Notes under the pieces: generated by a model
Database searches by the model: none
Seen by the model: the letters and a program-made list of their open reading frames with translations, nothing else
Told to the model about the DNA's origin: nothing
Program-made: the position numbers and the translations under genes
Source: CAXBNB01 sp040222275
GTDB lineage: Bacteria; Bacteroidota; Bacteroidia; Cytophagales; Cyclobacteriaceae
Reading direction: 5' to 3'
NCBI GenBank assembly: GCA_040222275.1
Contig: JAVKDJ010000002.1
Location: 372,001-436,000, forward strand
DNA: 64,000 bases
In this document: piece by piece, positions 7,906 to 15,708 of the stretch
How positions within the stretch are numbered: the stretch's first letter is position 1
How the letters are laid out: each line of letters opens with the position of its first letter

Positions 7906-9204
7906 CTATTTGTTTAAATCTTCTTTCCAGTTGAACCTATCAGACGGTGCAAATTTCCAGGGTGCAAAATTGGTTTCAATATTAGAAAACATAGAATTCC
8001 AGGAAGCAGGCGAGCCGGATTCTTCCATGGCAATATACCTTCTCATTTCCAGTATAATGGCCAATGGGTCGATATTTACGGGGCAGGCTTCCGTACACGC
8101 ATTGCAGCTGGTGCAAGCGTTGATTTCCTCTTTGGTGATATAATCTCCGAGCAAACTTTTGTCCTGTCCCCCGCCTTTTCCTATTTCCTCTATCCTGTCC
8201 CTGGTGTCCATCATTATTTTTCTGGGTGAGAGCATTTTTCCGGTTTGATTGGCCGGGCACTCAGCCGTGCAGCGTCCGCACTCTGTGCAGGTATAAGACT
8301 CCATCAGGCTTTTCCATGTCAGGTCGGTGGCGTCTTTTGCCCCAAACCTTGAGACTTCCGCCGGGGCAGCACCACTGTCAGTAGCCACACCCAGCATCAT
8401 TTTTACCTCGTTGGTTACTTCGTCCATGTTTTTTATTTTGCCTTTGGCCCAGAGGTTGGAGTAGTAGGTGTTGGGGAAAGCCATAAATATGTGGAGGTGT
8501 TTGGAGTAGGTGATATAGACCGCAAAGCCAAGGATGCCAATAATGTGGAACCACCAGGCACCCCGCTCGATTAGAATAAGAAAGCCGGTTTCATATCCCT
8601 CAAATATCGGCTTGATCAATCCACTAAACAAGAAGGTGCCTGTGGCAGTGTACCCTTCTACACCACGGCTTTGAAGCACCAGGTCTGCGGCGTTCATTTT
8701 GAGAATCGCACCCATAAGGGCTATTTCTATGATCAGGATAAGATTGGCATCCAAAGCGGGCCAGCCCTTCATTTCGGGGTTTGTAAAACGCCTGACCTTC
8801 ACCACATTCCTCCTCACCAGAAAAACGATGCAGGAAAACATAACTGCTACAGCAAGGAATTCAAAAAAACTGAGGGCCACTGTATAAAAACCGCCAAGAT
8901 AAGGTGCGAAAATCCGGTGTGTGCCGGCAAGACCGTCCATTACAAACTCAAGTACTTCTATGTTGATGACCAAAAACCCAACATATATGAGCAAATGAAG
9001 GAACGCAGGTAATGGCTTTTTGAACATTTTGCCCTGGCCAAATGCTACGAGCAGCATGGTCTTAAGTCTCTGATCCTTGTTGTCGGAGCGGTCTGTATCT
9101 TTTCCAGCTAAAATATTCTGTCTGATTTTGCTGATCCTTTTTGTTAGGAAATAGCCGGCAATGGCGATTACGGCCAGGAAAGTGATTTGTGAAATCCAAT
9201 TCAT
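7906..9204 (-). CDS. Membrane 4Fe-4S oxidoreductase with NarI-like cytochrome b domain
   Basis: 432 residues: an N-terminal NarI-like membrane domain with about six hydrophobic segments between residues 1 and 250 (histidines in the helices could ligate heme b), then a soluble ferredoxin domain with two CxxCxxC...CP sets (CTECGRCTAECPAN and CTSCNACTEACPVNID). This is the membrane, quinone-facing half of HdrD/EtfD-like systems, and the CCG domain that is fused in single-chain homologues is here the separate downstream gene. Predicted role: electrons from a soluble donor such as ETF to menaquinone. The gene pair is separated by only five bases if the downstream ATG is used. Confidence 0.85.
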   Translation of the reverse strand: MNWISQITFLAVIAIAGYFLTKRISKIRQNILAGKDTDRSDNKDQRLKTMLLVAFGQGKMFKKPLPAFLHLLIYVGFLVINIEVLEFVMDGLAGTHRIFAPYLGGFYTVALSFFEFLAVAVMFSCIVFLVRRNVVKVRRFTNPEMKGWPALDANLILIIEIALMGAILKMNAADLVLQSRGVEGYTATGTFLFSGLIKPIFEGYETGFLILIERGAWWFHIIGILGFAVYITYSKHLHIFMAFPNTYYSNLWAKGKIKNMDEVTNEVKMMLGVATDSGAAPAEVSRFGAKDATDLTWKSLMESYTCTECGRCTAECPANQTGKMLSPRKIMMDTRDRIEEIGKGGGQDKSLLGDYITKEEINACTSCNACTEACPVNIDPLAIILEMRRYIAMEESGSPASWNSMFSNIETNFAPWKFAPSDRFNWKEDLNK

Positions 9205-9245
9205 ATTCTAATCTAGATATTCTTTATCAAATATTAAATAAAAGC

Positions 9246-9276
9246 TTTGCGTGAAATACTTTTATTTATACTTTTG
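9246..9276 (+). promoter_or_regulatory. Bacteroidota-type promoter of tRNA-Phe
   Basis: TTTG at 9246-9249, a 19-base spacer, then TACTTTTG at 9269-9276, an exact match to the TAnnTTTG -7 element. Predicted transcription start is about 9282, some nine bases before the mature tRNA. This is the clearest consensus promoter in the window. Confidence 0.75.
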
Positions 9277-9290
9277 CACCTCTTTAACGC

Positions 9291-9363
9291 GGTGATGTAG
9301 CTCAGTTGGTAGAGCATCGGACTGAAAATCCGTGAGTCGGTGGTTCGAGCCCACTCATCACCA
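9291..9363 (+). tRNA. tRNA-Phe (anticodon GAA)
   Basis: 73 bases folding as a cloverleaf: acceptor stem GGTGATG (9291-9297) with CATCACC (9356-9362), D-arm GCTC/GAGC, anticodon loop CTGAAAA with anticodon GAA, and T-arm GGTGG-TTCGAGC-CCACT closing with one G-T pair. The discriminator base is A (9363); CCA is not encoded, the following bases being CGA. It sits alone with its own promoter and terminator. Confidence 0.97.
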
Positions 9364-9373
9364 CGAAAAGTTC

Positions 9374-9405
9374 AAGGCCTTTCTTTAATCAGGAAGGCCT
9401 TTTTT
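9374..9405 (+). terminator. Intrinsic terminator of tRNA-Phe
   Basis: Stem AAGGCCTTTC (9374-9383) pairs with GGAAGGCCTT (9392-9401) with one G-T pair, followed by a T-run to 9405. It begins 11 bases after the tRNA 3' end. Confidence 0.8.
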
Positions 9406-9434
9406 ATTGACCAAATATAGAGCTTTTTCTATAA

Positions 9435-9450
9435 AGTATGCATGCATACT
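9435..9450. promoter_or_regulatory. 16-bp perfect palindrome, candidate operator
   Basis: AGTATGCATGCATACT at 9435-9450 is a perfect palindrome in the region upstream of the Crp/Fnr-type regulator (ATG at 9549 or 9603). Its size suits a dimeric DNA-binding protein. It has no loop and no T-run, so it is not a terminator. Confidence 0.4.
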
Positions 9451-9548
9451 AAATTAATTTCCTCTTCTTGCTGAAACTTTGGTTTAGGGCATTTCAATAT
9501 GTAACGTGCCAGGTATTCAAAATTATCACACCATAAATTTCAACCTCA

Positions 9549-10208
9549 ATGGACCATATAGTAATTTTCCCTCAAGGAATAGAACTATACGGCCTGACTA
9601 AAATGGAAATTGACAAGGACAAATACCTGTTGCAACTAAAGACAACCTTTAATTCGTATGCGCCGATATCTGAAGAATCATGGCTCATTATTCAGGCACT
9701 GGTGCGCTTTGAGTTTGTAAAGCATGGAGAAATAATACTGAGGGCTGGTCAGACAGCCAGGAATCTCCATTATATCTGCAAGGGCTCGTTGAGGGCATTT
9801 ATTGGAGATGGCGAGGGAAATGTTTACAACAAGAATATTTTTTTGGAGGGCCAGTTTGCCGGTTCCAAAGTTTCCTATTTACTCAATAAGCCCTCCAACT
9901 TTACGCTGGAAGGGATTGAGGATTCCGTTCTTATCAGTATGAATTACAAGAAATACAGGGAAGCTATTGAGTCTTACCAAGACCTTAAAGACTTCTATAT
10001 CGCCTATCTGGAAAGAAACTGGGTAATAGAAAAGGAGCAGAGGGAAGTTTCGATTGTGATGGAAAATGGGACAACCCGATACCTTCAGCTTCTCTCACAA
10101 CATCCGGATATTGACAAGAGGATTCCACAGCGGCACATAGCATCCCACCTGGGAATTACCCCCACTCAATTGAGCAGGATTAGAAAAAATTTAAAAAAAA
10201 ATCCCTGA
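9549..10208 (+). CDS. Crp/Fnr family transcriptional regulator
   Basis: 219 residues from the ATG at 9549; an internal ATG at 9603 (MEIDKDKYLLQ) gives a 201-residue protein and may be the true start, because it aligns better with family N-termini. An N-terminal cyclic-nucleotide-binding-like beta barrel (FVKHGEIILRAGQTARNLHY) is followed by the long dimer helix and a C-terminal helix-turn-helix (IPQRHIASHLGITPTQLSRI). It lacks the cysteine set of FNR and has no clear cAMP-binding phosphate cassette, so the ligand is unknown. The nitroreductase gene follows at once on the same strand and may be its target. Confidence 0.88.
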   Translation: MDHIVIFPQGIELYGLTKMEIDKDKYLLQLKTTFNSYAPISEESWLIIQALVRFEFVKHGEIILRAGQTARNLHYICKGSLRAFIGDGEGNVYNKNIFLEGQFAGSKVSYLLNKPSNFTLEGIEDSVLISMNYKKYREAIESYQDLKDFYIAYLERNWVIEKEQREVSIVMENGTTRYLQLLSQHPDIDKRIPQRHIASHLGITPTQLSRIRKNLKKNP

Positions 10209-10278
10209 ATCAACATATGTAAATGCACAGGTCATTTTGCCCTCCTACTTTTGGCATGTAATTAAACGTGTGAAAGAA

Positions 10279-10905
10279 ATGAGTATAATAGAAAACTTGA
10301 AGTGGCGCTATGCTACAAAAAAATTCGATCCATCAAAAAAAGTATCTGGGACAGATTTAGCAACCTTGAAGCAAGCCATCCAATTGTCGGCCTCTTCTTA
10401 TGGTTTGCAGCCATACAGGGTGCTGGTTATTGAAGAGAGAGTGCTTAGGGAAAAGCTGAAAGCTGTTTCATGGGATCAGTCCCAGATAGTGGATGCATCA
10501 CAACTCATCGTATTTTGTAATTACCTTGCTGTAGAAGATTACCACATAGATGATTATATCCGATTGAAAGCCACCGCAGATTCCCAGCCTTTAGAAAGTT
10601 TGAAAGGATATGCGAATTTCATGAAAGAAAAAATACAGGAGAAAACTGAGGCTGAAATCTCCCGGTGGTCAACCAATCAAGCCTATTTGGCTTTAGGAAA
10701 TTTATTGACTGCCTGTTCAGCACTTCAGATTGATGCCTGCCCCATGGAAGGGTTTGAAGCAGATAAATACAATGAGATATTGGGTTTAAATGGAAAAGGC
10801 CTGAATGCCTGTGTAGTGGCGGCCATTGGTTATAGGTCTGCATTGGACGATACCCAGTATTCCCAAAAAGTAAGGCAACCCATTGACAGCCTTTTTAGCA
10901 TTTGA
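10279..10905 (+). CDS. Nitroreductase family NAD(P)H-dependent flavin oxidoreductase
   Basis: 208 residues from the ATG at 10279 (MSIIENLKWRYATKKFDPSK), which matches the NfsB-like N-terminus; the 14 codons upstream are not family-like. FMN-contact regions are seen in RYATKKFD, QLSASSYGLQPYRVLV and the C-terminal NACVVAAIGYRS. Members form dimers with FMN and reduce nitroaromatics, quinones or enones; the physiological substrate is unknown. It lies about 70 bases after the Crp/Fnr regulator and 56 bases before the YdcZ-type transporter, so the four genes from 9549 to 12142 could be one transcript. Confidence 0.9.
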   Translation: MSIIENLKWRYATKKFDPSKKVSGTDLATLKQAIQLSASSYGLQPYRVLVIEERVLREKLKAVSWDQSQIVDASQLIVFCNYLAVEDYHIDDYIRLKATADSQPLESLKGYANFMKEKIQEKTEAEISRWSTNQAYLALGNLLTACSALQIDACPMEGFEADKYNEILGLNGKGLNACVVAAIGYRSALDDTQYSQKVRQPIDSLFSI

Positions 10906-10961
10906 AATTTTCACCTCTGGTATAATGGGTACTGCGACCCTGCAATCCAAATCTATTTGAC

Positions 10962-11411
10962 ATGAATCAATTTTTATTATCCGCACTGGCGTTTACAGGA
11001 GGTATGTTCCTGGCGGTACAGGGAGGGCTAAATGCCCACCTGGGTGTCTTGCTGAAAAACCCACTTATTGCTTCGGCGGTAGCTTTTTGTAGCAGTACCA
11101 TATTTGCGGTATTCATTTTACTTTTTAGTGCAAAAAACCTCCCCGGCTTGTCGGAAATCAGGGCAGTCCCGATATATCTATGGTTTACAGGAGGGCTTTT
11201 TAGTACATTGGGCATTAGCCTCTATTATTATACCATCCCAAAACTAGGGGTATCGACCATGATTTCCCTTGGCTTGTGTGGGCAACTCATTTTCGCAGTA
11301 GTAGCGGGCCACTACGGTTGGTTGGGTTTGCCCACAGAGCCAGTCACAATCAGAAGAACAGCTGGTTTGACCCTTATGATTTCAGGAATATTATTAATCA
11401 ACTGGAAATGA
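10962..11411 (+). CDS. DMT superfamily transporter, YdcZ/DUF606 type
   Basis: 149 residues and about five hydrophobic segments: a half-size member of the drug/metabolite transporter superfamily, the usual length for DUF606. The N-terminal FTGGMFLAVQGGLNAHLGVL motif is characteristic. Such proteins act as homo- or heterodimers in the inner membrane; the substrate is unknown. The stop codon TGA (11409-11411) overlaps the ATG of the GNAT gene at 11408, indicating translational coupling. Confidence 0.85.
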   Translation: MNQFLLSALAFTGGMFLAVQGGLNAHLGVLLKNPLIASAVAFCSSTIFAVFILLFSAKNLPGLSEIRAVPIYLWFTGGLFSTLGISLYYYTIPKLGVSTMISLGLCGQLIFAVVAGHYGWLGLPTEPVTIRRTAGLTLMISGILLINWK

Positions 11412-12142
11412 AACTAGAATCACCTATTATCAAAGCCAATATTCAAAACCTTACATCTCTTTGGCAGGAGGCGGGCCGGGCCTACCAATCGTATTATTCT
11501 TTTTCGGGTTTCGATTATTGCCTAATTCAAAATTCGGATTGGCCAAACCGCCTTTGGTTTAATGAACCACTGGATAAAGAAAAGATGGACCTGGCATTCC
11601 AAAAGGTTTTGTCAATATCCCCAGGCCTTATCCTACCTCATTGGTACACAAAAGAACAAGGCGTGTCCCCTTGGTTGGATACGTACGGTTTCAGTTTGCT
11701 TTTTAACCAAATCGGCATGTCATTGGAGTTGGGAAGCAAATTTCAACGGACGGGAAATTTGGTCATGAAACGGGCTTCATCAAAGCCAGAATGTCAAATT
11801 TGGAGTGACCTGTTTAAAGCAGCGTTTGGCTACAGGATCAATCCTGACATTCTTGGTAAAATAGGGCACACAGTTCGTTTTTACCTCGCTTATCATGATG
11901 ACGTGCCCATAGGAACCGGCATTATACATAATTCGAAGGACATAGCGGGCATCCATGGAGTGGGAGTAATACCTGAGGCCAGGGGCAATGGGTATGCCAG
12001 ACAAATCATGGGGGCCTTAATCAATGAGGCTATAGATGATGGAAGTGCTCTGGCAACTTTACAGGCATCTGACATGGGTAAAAACCTTTACTTAAAAATG
12101 GGCTTCAAAGAGGAATTTATGATTGGCAATTATGTGTTATAA
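11408..12142 (+). CDS. GNAT family N-acetyltransferase
   Basis: 244 residues from the ATG at 11408, which overlaps the previous stop by ATGA; the longer upstream frame to 11276 overlaps the YdcZ gene and has no protein-like sequence. The C-terminal half carries the acetyl-CoA-binding signature (GVGVIPEARGNGYARQIMG, then MGKNLYLKMGFKEEF). The N-terminal half is divergent, like the two-lobed GNAT proteins in which only one lobe is active. The acceptor is unknown; coupling to a small transporter suggests modification of an exported or imported small molecule. Confidence 0.85.
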   Translation: MKLESPIIKANIQNLTSLWQEAGRAYQSYYSFSGFDYCLIQNSDWPNRLWFNEPLDKEKMDLAFQKVLSISPGLILPHWYTKEQGVSPWLDTYGFSLLFNQIGMSLELGSKFQRTGNLVMKRASSKPECQIWSDLFKAAFGYRINPDILGKIGHTVRFYLAYHDDVPIGTGIIHNSKDIAGIHGVGVIPEARGNGYARQIMGALINEAIDDGSALATLQASDMGKNLYLKMGFKEEFMIGNYVL

Positions 12143-12191
12143 ACAACCTTGGATCTATCAGGGAATGCTTGTTTGGAAAGTAGAAAAGAGT

Positions 12192-12407
12192 AGGCTGTCT
12201 CAAAAGTCCAACAACCCCCCCGGTCTGTGTCCTCACAGAGCGAAACAACGTGATTTGCGAGGACGAGCCTTTGGCTCGTATCTGGTTTGATTGATACGAG
12301 CCAAAGGCTCGCACCAGCACATTGACACATACTATCGTCATCTCATTTTGTGTGTATGGCTTGACCAAAAATTAGGTCTCGCAAATGAAATACTTTTGAG
12401 ACAGCCT
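12192..12407. repeat. MITE-like element 1: 16-bp terminal inverted repeats with inner hairpin
   Basis: AGGCTGTCTCAAAAGT (12192-12207) and its perfect inverse (12392-12407) bound 216 bases with no gene. Inside, a perfect 19-bp stem (12264-12282 with 12293-12311, arm CGAGCCTTTGGCTCGTATC) has a 10-base loop. The outer 23 bases on the left and about 22 on the right match the element at 21183-21320. It sits between convergent genes, ending 10 bases from the gapA stop. I see no clear target-site duplication. Confidence 0.8.
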
Positions 12408-12416
12408 CCTGTTTCT

Positions 12417-13418
12417 CTATTTGACCTTAGATATGTGTTCCATGAAGTCCACAACTTTATTCGAATAGCCCCATTCATTGTCGTACCAGGCAATCAGCTT
12501 GGCAAAAGTGGGTGATAGCATCATGCTGGCACTGGCATCAAAAATGGATGTTCGGGTATCTCCGAGGAAATCTGAAGATACTACGGCCTCTTCTGTATAG
12601 CCCAATATACCTTGAAGATGGCCCTCGGAAGCTTGTTTGAATACCTCCTTCACTTCATCCAGGGAAGTAGGCTTGCTCAGTTTCACCGTAAAATCTACAA
12701 CAGAAACGTTGGCTACTGGTACCCTAAAGGAAGTACCTGTTACCTTTCCATCTAATTCCGGGATGACCTTGCCAACAGCCTTGGCTGCACCTGTGGTGAA
12801 TGGAATGATACTTTGATAAGCACTCCTTCCAGCCCGCCAAGACCGTGGGCTTGGTGCATCAACTACTTTTTGCCCGGCAGTAACGGCGTGAACGGTTGTC
12901 ATCAAACCTTCCTCGATTCCCCAGTTGTCCAAAAGTACTTTGGCCATTGGTGCGAGGCAGTTGGTTGTACAGGATGCGTTGGACATAATTTTTAAATCGG
13001 GTGTGTATTCATCTTCGTTCACCCCCATTACGAACATCGGGGTATCGTCTTTGGATGGGCCCGTCATAATTACTTTCCTGGCGCCTGCTGCAAGGTGTCC
13101 GCTTGCGGCTTCCTGTGTAAGGAAAATACCCGTGGCTTCCGCCACAAAATCTACCCCTACAGCTGACCAGTTGATGTCGGAAGGGTTTCTCTCGGAAGTT
13201 ACCCTTATAGTTTTGCCATCTACGATCAGTTTTCCATCAGCCACTTCAATATTGCCAGTAAACTTGCCGTGGGTGGAGTCATACTTCAACAAATAGGCGA
13301 TGTAGTCTGCATCGAGCACATCATTGATGGCGACTACTTCCAGGTCCTTTCTTTGTTGGGCGGCCCTGAACACCAACCTTCCGATTCTTCCAAAACCGTT
13401 AATTCCAATTTTAATCAT
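12417..13418 (-). CDS. gapA: Type I glyceraldehyde-3-phosphate dehydrogenase
   Basis: 333 residues, the standard length. NAD-binding GINGFGRIGRLVFR at residues 5-18, catalytic Cys150 in SNASCTTNCLAP, the catalytic-domain HAVTAGQKVVDAPS motif, and the C-terminal WYDNEWGYSNKVVDFM. It catalyses the reversible oxidation and phosphorylation of glyceraldehyde-3-phosphate in glycolysis and gluconeogenesis. The Asp after the Rossmann strand (AINDV) predicts NAD preference. It is the gene downstream of a TetR regulator, with a 63-bp gap that contains a palindrome closely related to the one at the tetR promoter. Confidence 0.97.
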   Translation of the reverse strand: MIKIGINGFGRIGRLVFRAAQQRKDLEVVAINDVLDADYIAYLLKYDSTHGKFTGNIEVADGKLIVDGKTIRVTSERNPSDINWSAVGVDFVAEATGIFLTQEAASGHLAAGARKVIMTGPSKDDTPMFVMGVNEDEYTPDLKIMSNASCTTNCLAPMAKVLLDNWGIEEGLMTTVHAVTAGQKVVDAPSPRSWRAGRSAYQSIIPFTTGAAKAVGKVIPELDGKVTGTSFRVPVANVSVVDFTVKLSKPTSLDEVKEVFKQASEGHLQGILGYTEEAVVSSDFLGDTRTSIFDASASMMLSPTFAKLIAWYDNEWGYSNKVVDFMEHISKVK

Positions 13419-13446
13419 CTGCTACTTTGTTTATGGTTAATAATAT

Positions 13447-13462
13447 TGTACCAAACAGTACA
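13447..13462. promoter_or_regulatory. Candidate TetR operator at gapA
   Basis: TGTACCAAACAGTACA: a 16-bp imperfect palindrome with perfect 5-bp arms, located 28-44 bases before the gapA start codon. Its core TACCAAACAGTA (13449-13460) matches 9 of 12 positions of the perfect palindrome TACCAATTGGTA at the tetR promoter. Confidence 0.45.
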
Positions 13463-13481
13463 TAATATGTTAAAAATTTTT

Positions 13482-14066
13482 CTAATCCAATATTTGCAGC
13501 TGGAGGCCCACCACTTCTTTAAGGATATCATTACTTCCGTTCATTCTTTTGGTGATGTTCATCCCGTTCCAGATATTGATCAAATACCTGGCAATGAAGC
13601 GGGGAGGTTTAGTAGAAGAAATGCGCTTATTCTCCTGAGCTTCTGATATCACCTCCTCAAAAACTTGTTCGAGTTGTTTTAGGTAGTGGGCAGCCAACTC
13701 TTTTAGTTCTGCATTGAGGTTTGACATCTCCACAATGGTATTGCCCAAAAAACAGCCGTAATTTTTAAAGTACTCTTCCGTGTTCAACCGCTCATGAAAC
13801 AGCGATTTGAGCACTTCCACCTTATTGTTGGTTTCGGCGAGCCTGGTACGAATCTTTTGAAGGGATTGTTTTGCCCGGAAATCCAATGTCCTTTTGAATA
13901 GCTCTTCCTTGCCGTCTTTGAAATGCAGGTAGAAGCTGCCCTTGCCCATATTCATGGCCTGGAGCAAGTCTTCCGAGGAGGCCGCCGCGTACCCTTTTTC
14001 CCAAAAAACATCGCATGCTTTTTGTATAACTTCATCTTCTTTGAATTTTCTTGGTCGTCCGGCCAT
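13482..14066 (-). CDS. TetR family transcriptional regulator
   Basis: 194 residues. The N-terminal helix-turn-helix (residues 1-55) fits the family closely: GRPRKFKEDEVIQKACDVFW, then GYAAASSEDLLQAMNMGKGSFYLHF with the invariant GSFY-HF recognition helix. The C-terminal ligand/dimer domain is of the YxaF/LmrA-like type (GCFLGNTIVEMSN). Its promoter overlaps a perfect 12-bp palindrome, which suggests autorepression, and gapA lies directly downstream with a related site. The ligand is unknown. Confidence 0.9.
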   Translation of the reverse strand: MAGRPRKFKEDEVIQKACDVFWEKGYAAASSEDLLQAMNMGKGSFYLHFKDGKEELFKRTLDFRAKQSLQKIRTRLAETNNKVEVLKSLFHERLNTEEYFKNYGCFLGNTIVEMSNLNAELKELAAHYLKQLEQVFEEVISEAQENKRISSTKPPRFIARYLINIWNGMNITKRMNGSNDILKEVVGLQLQILD

Positions 14067-14070
14067 ACGG

Positions 14071-14106
14071 CAAATATAATAGCTTTTAATTGTTTACCAA
14101 TTGGTA
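14071..14106 (-). promoter_or_regulatory. tetR promoter with overlapping palindromic operator
   Basis: On the minus strand, TTG (14100-14098), a 19-base spacer and TATATTTG (14078-14071) fit the Bacteroidota promoter. The -33 TTG lies inside TACCAATTGGTA (14095-14106), a perfect 12-bp palindrome, so a bound repressor would block the polymerase. The -7 element ends only four bases before the ATG at 14066, so the mRNA is predicted to be leaderless or nearly so. Confidence 0.6.
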
Positions 14107-14185
14107 CAATATTAAATACATCATACCTAACGTATGTATGCGATGTGGGTTTAAAAAAATCTGACTTACCTGATTTCGGCCACCT

Positions 14186-15058
14186 TCACTTTTTCAACTC
14201 AAAAACTATCCCAATTGAAAAAACACTACCAGTGTAGATGTTTCTTGGTTTTTGGGGTTGGTTGAGATAGCCAAAGTAATTCAAATCAATGCCCCAATTT
14301 TCATTCAATTGATAGAAGATGCCGCCATAAATGGAAGTGAGCTCTGTTCCTTCGCCACGGACGAAACTTACCACCGCATTTTCATTCGAAAGTGTTTGCT
14401 GAAGCCTGACCCCTGATTTTACCCAGATTTTTTGAACAGGATTGTATCCCACCTCCAGTCCTTCGATGAGCTGGTCGCTGAGATCTGACGACTCATATTT
14501 CGTACGGAAATTGTACCCGCCGTAAAAATTGAAGTAAACAGGTATGGGATGAAGAGAAGTAGAAATGGCCAAAACTGTGTACAGGTTGAATTCTCCATCT
14601 CCTGTGGGCAGGTTGATCTGTTCAAAGGCGTTCATTTTGTTTTGAGCAAATTTGTTGCCCTGGGCCAATGGCAGGTCTGGTATCACACTTATGGAGATGG
14701 GTATTTTTTTCGACAGGGCATATTTCGCCCCAACCTTTAGGTCTCCGGTACCCCATACATTTTCTGTAGTTTGAAACCCCTGCGTTTTTACAAAAGGCCA
14801 GTCCATCAATATGGTGAGGCGGTCGGTAACGCCATACTCCCCATAAAGCCCTAAAGCCTGTTGGCTGAACCTCGCTGTTTTCATGGACCTTCCCGAAAGG
14901 TTGTAATAGTTGTCCGCACCAAAATGCAAATAAGATACTTTTGTGAAGAGCTCGCCCCTGCCTTTTGTCCAACCACTTTGGGCGTTGGCCGGAAAAGTAA
15001 AAACAAAAAATAATCCACCTAAAATCAGGTGGATTATTCTGTACAAATAAGCATCCAT
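14186..15058 (-). CDS. Outer-membrane beta-barrel protein (putative transporter family)
   Basis: 290 residues from the ATG at 15058, giving a signal peptide ending in FPANAQSG; the longer frame to 15106 would overlap the preceding gene. The mature part is a run of amphipathic strands ending in an aromatic/hydrophobic C-terminal strand (GSVFSIGIVFELKK), as expected of a barrel. The pattern (GLYGEYGVTDRLTILMDWPF, GDLKVGAKYALSK) resembles bacterial proteins annotated as meta-pathway phenol degradation or putative transporters. It follows the DM13 lipoprotein gene by four bases, so the two are probably co-translated. Confidence 0.7.
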   Translation of the reverse strand: MDAYLYRIIHLILGGLFFVFTFPANAQSGWTKGRGELFTKVSYLHFGADNYYNLSGRSMKTARFSQQALGLYGEYGVTDRLTILMDWPFVKTQGFQTTENVWGTGDLKVGAKYALSKKIPISISVIPDLPLAQGNKFAQNKMNAFEQINLPTGDGEFNLYTVLAISTSLHPIPVYFNFYGGYNFRTKYESSDLSDQLIEGLEVGYNPVQKIWVKSGVRLQQTLSNENAVVSFVRGEGTELTSIYGGIFYQLNENWGIDLNYFGYLNQPQKPRNIYTGSVFSIGIVFELKK

Positions 15059-15062
15059 AGCT

Positions 15063-15509
15063 TTATTGGAGCTGGGCATATCCAAATGGGATATTAGCCG
15101 ACCCACACCACAAGATCACATGGGTAAACTTGCTTGCTGCAGCTGGTTGCAGCTTAAAGTACTGTTCACCGTTGTTTTTTACACCGGCTATCAACAGCAA
15201 ATCCGGGTTGCCATTGCCGGGATCTGCCATATAGGTATCTGATGTGGATAGATACACAGTGACTGTGCCAGTTCCCAGGTTTGTCATAAAATTACTACCA
15301 AAATGCAGGAACTGTGTCCCGTCTTCATCTGTACCAAGCTCCGCCAAACCTGCGCTTCCGGTATCATTTTGTTCAACAAACGTTCCGCTTTTTGAACTGG
15401 TAAAAGTCCCCTGCGGCATGCTTGAATCGATCGTTTCAATAGTAGGTTCGTCTTCCCCGCAGGCCATTATAATCGACCCGGCCAGGATCATCAACATTAT
15501 TCTTTTCAT
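15063..15509 (-). CDS. DM13-domain lipoprotein
   Basis: 148 residues. The signal peptide ends in a lipobox (GSIIMAC, Cys at residue 17), then comes a single DM13 domain: GTFVEQNDTGSAGLAELGT, then QFLHFGSNFMTNLGTGTVTV and the closing HVILWCGSANIPFGYAQL with the conserved Cys. DM13 domains are proposed to take part in extracytoplasmic redox reactions. The protein should sit on the periplasmic or outer face of the cell envelope. It is the first gene of a two-gene unit with the barrel protein. Confidence 0.8.
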   Translation of the reverse strand: MKRIMLMILAGSIIMACGEDEPTIETIDSSMPQGTFTSSKSGTFVEQNDTGSAGLAELGTDEDGTQFLHFGSNFMTNLGTGTVTVYLSTSDTYMADPGNGNPDLLLIAGVKNNGEQYFKLQPAAASKFTHVILWCGSANIPFGYAQLQ

Positions 15510-15708
15510 AATTCAATGTGTTTTTTTGTTCTGATACAAAATAACCCATCAAACATTACAGGAGATTCACAGAGAAGTCACGTTTTGATAAACTTTCAGC
15601 GGGCGCTGATATCGTAGGTCACAATTCAGGAATGGCGTAAACGAAACCAATTTTATCAATCACGTATCCATTGAATGGATGATAATGAAACTTTTCTTAA
15701 CAAGATTT

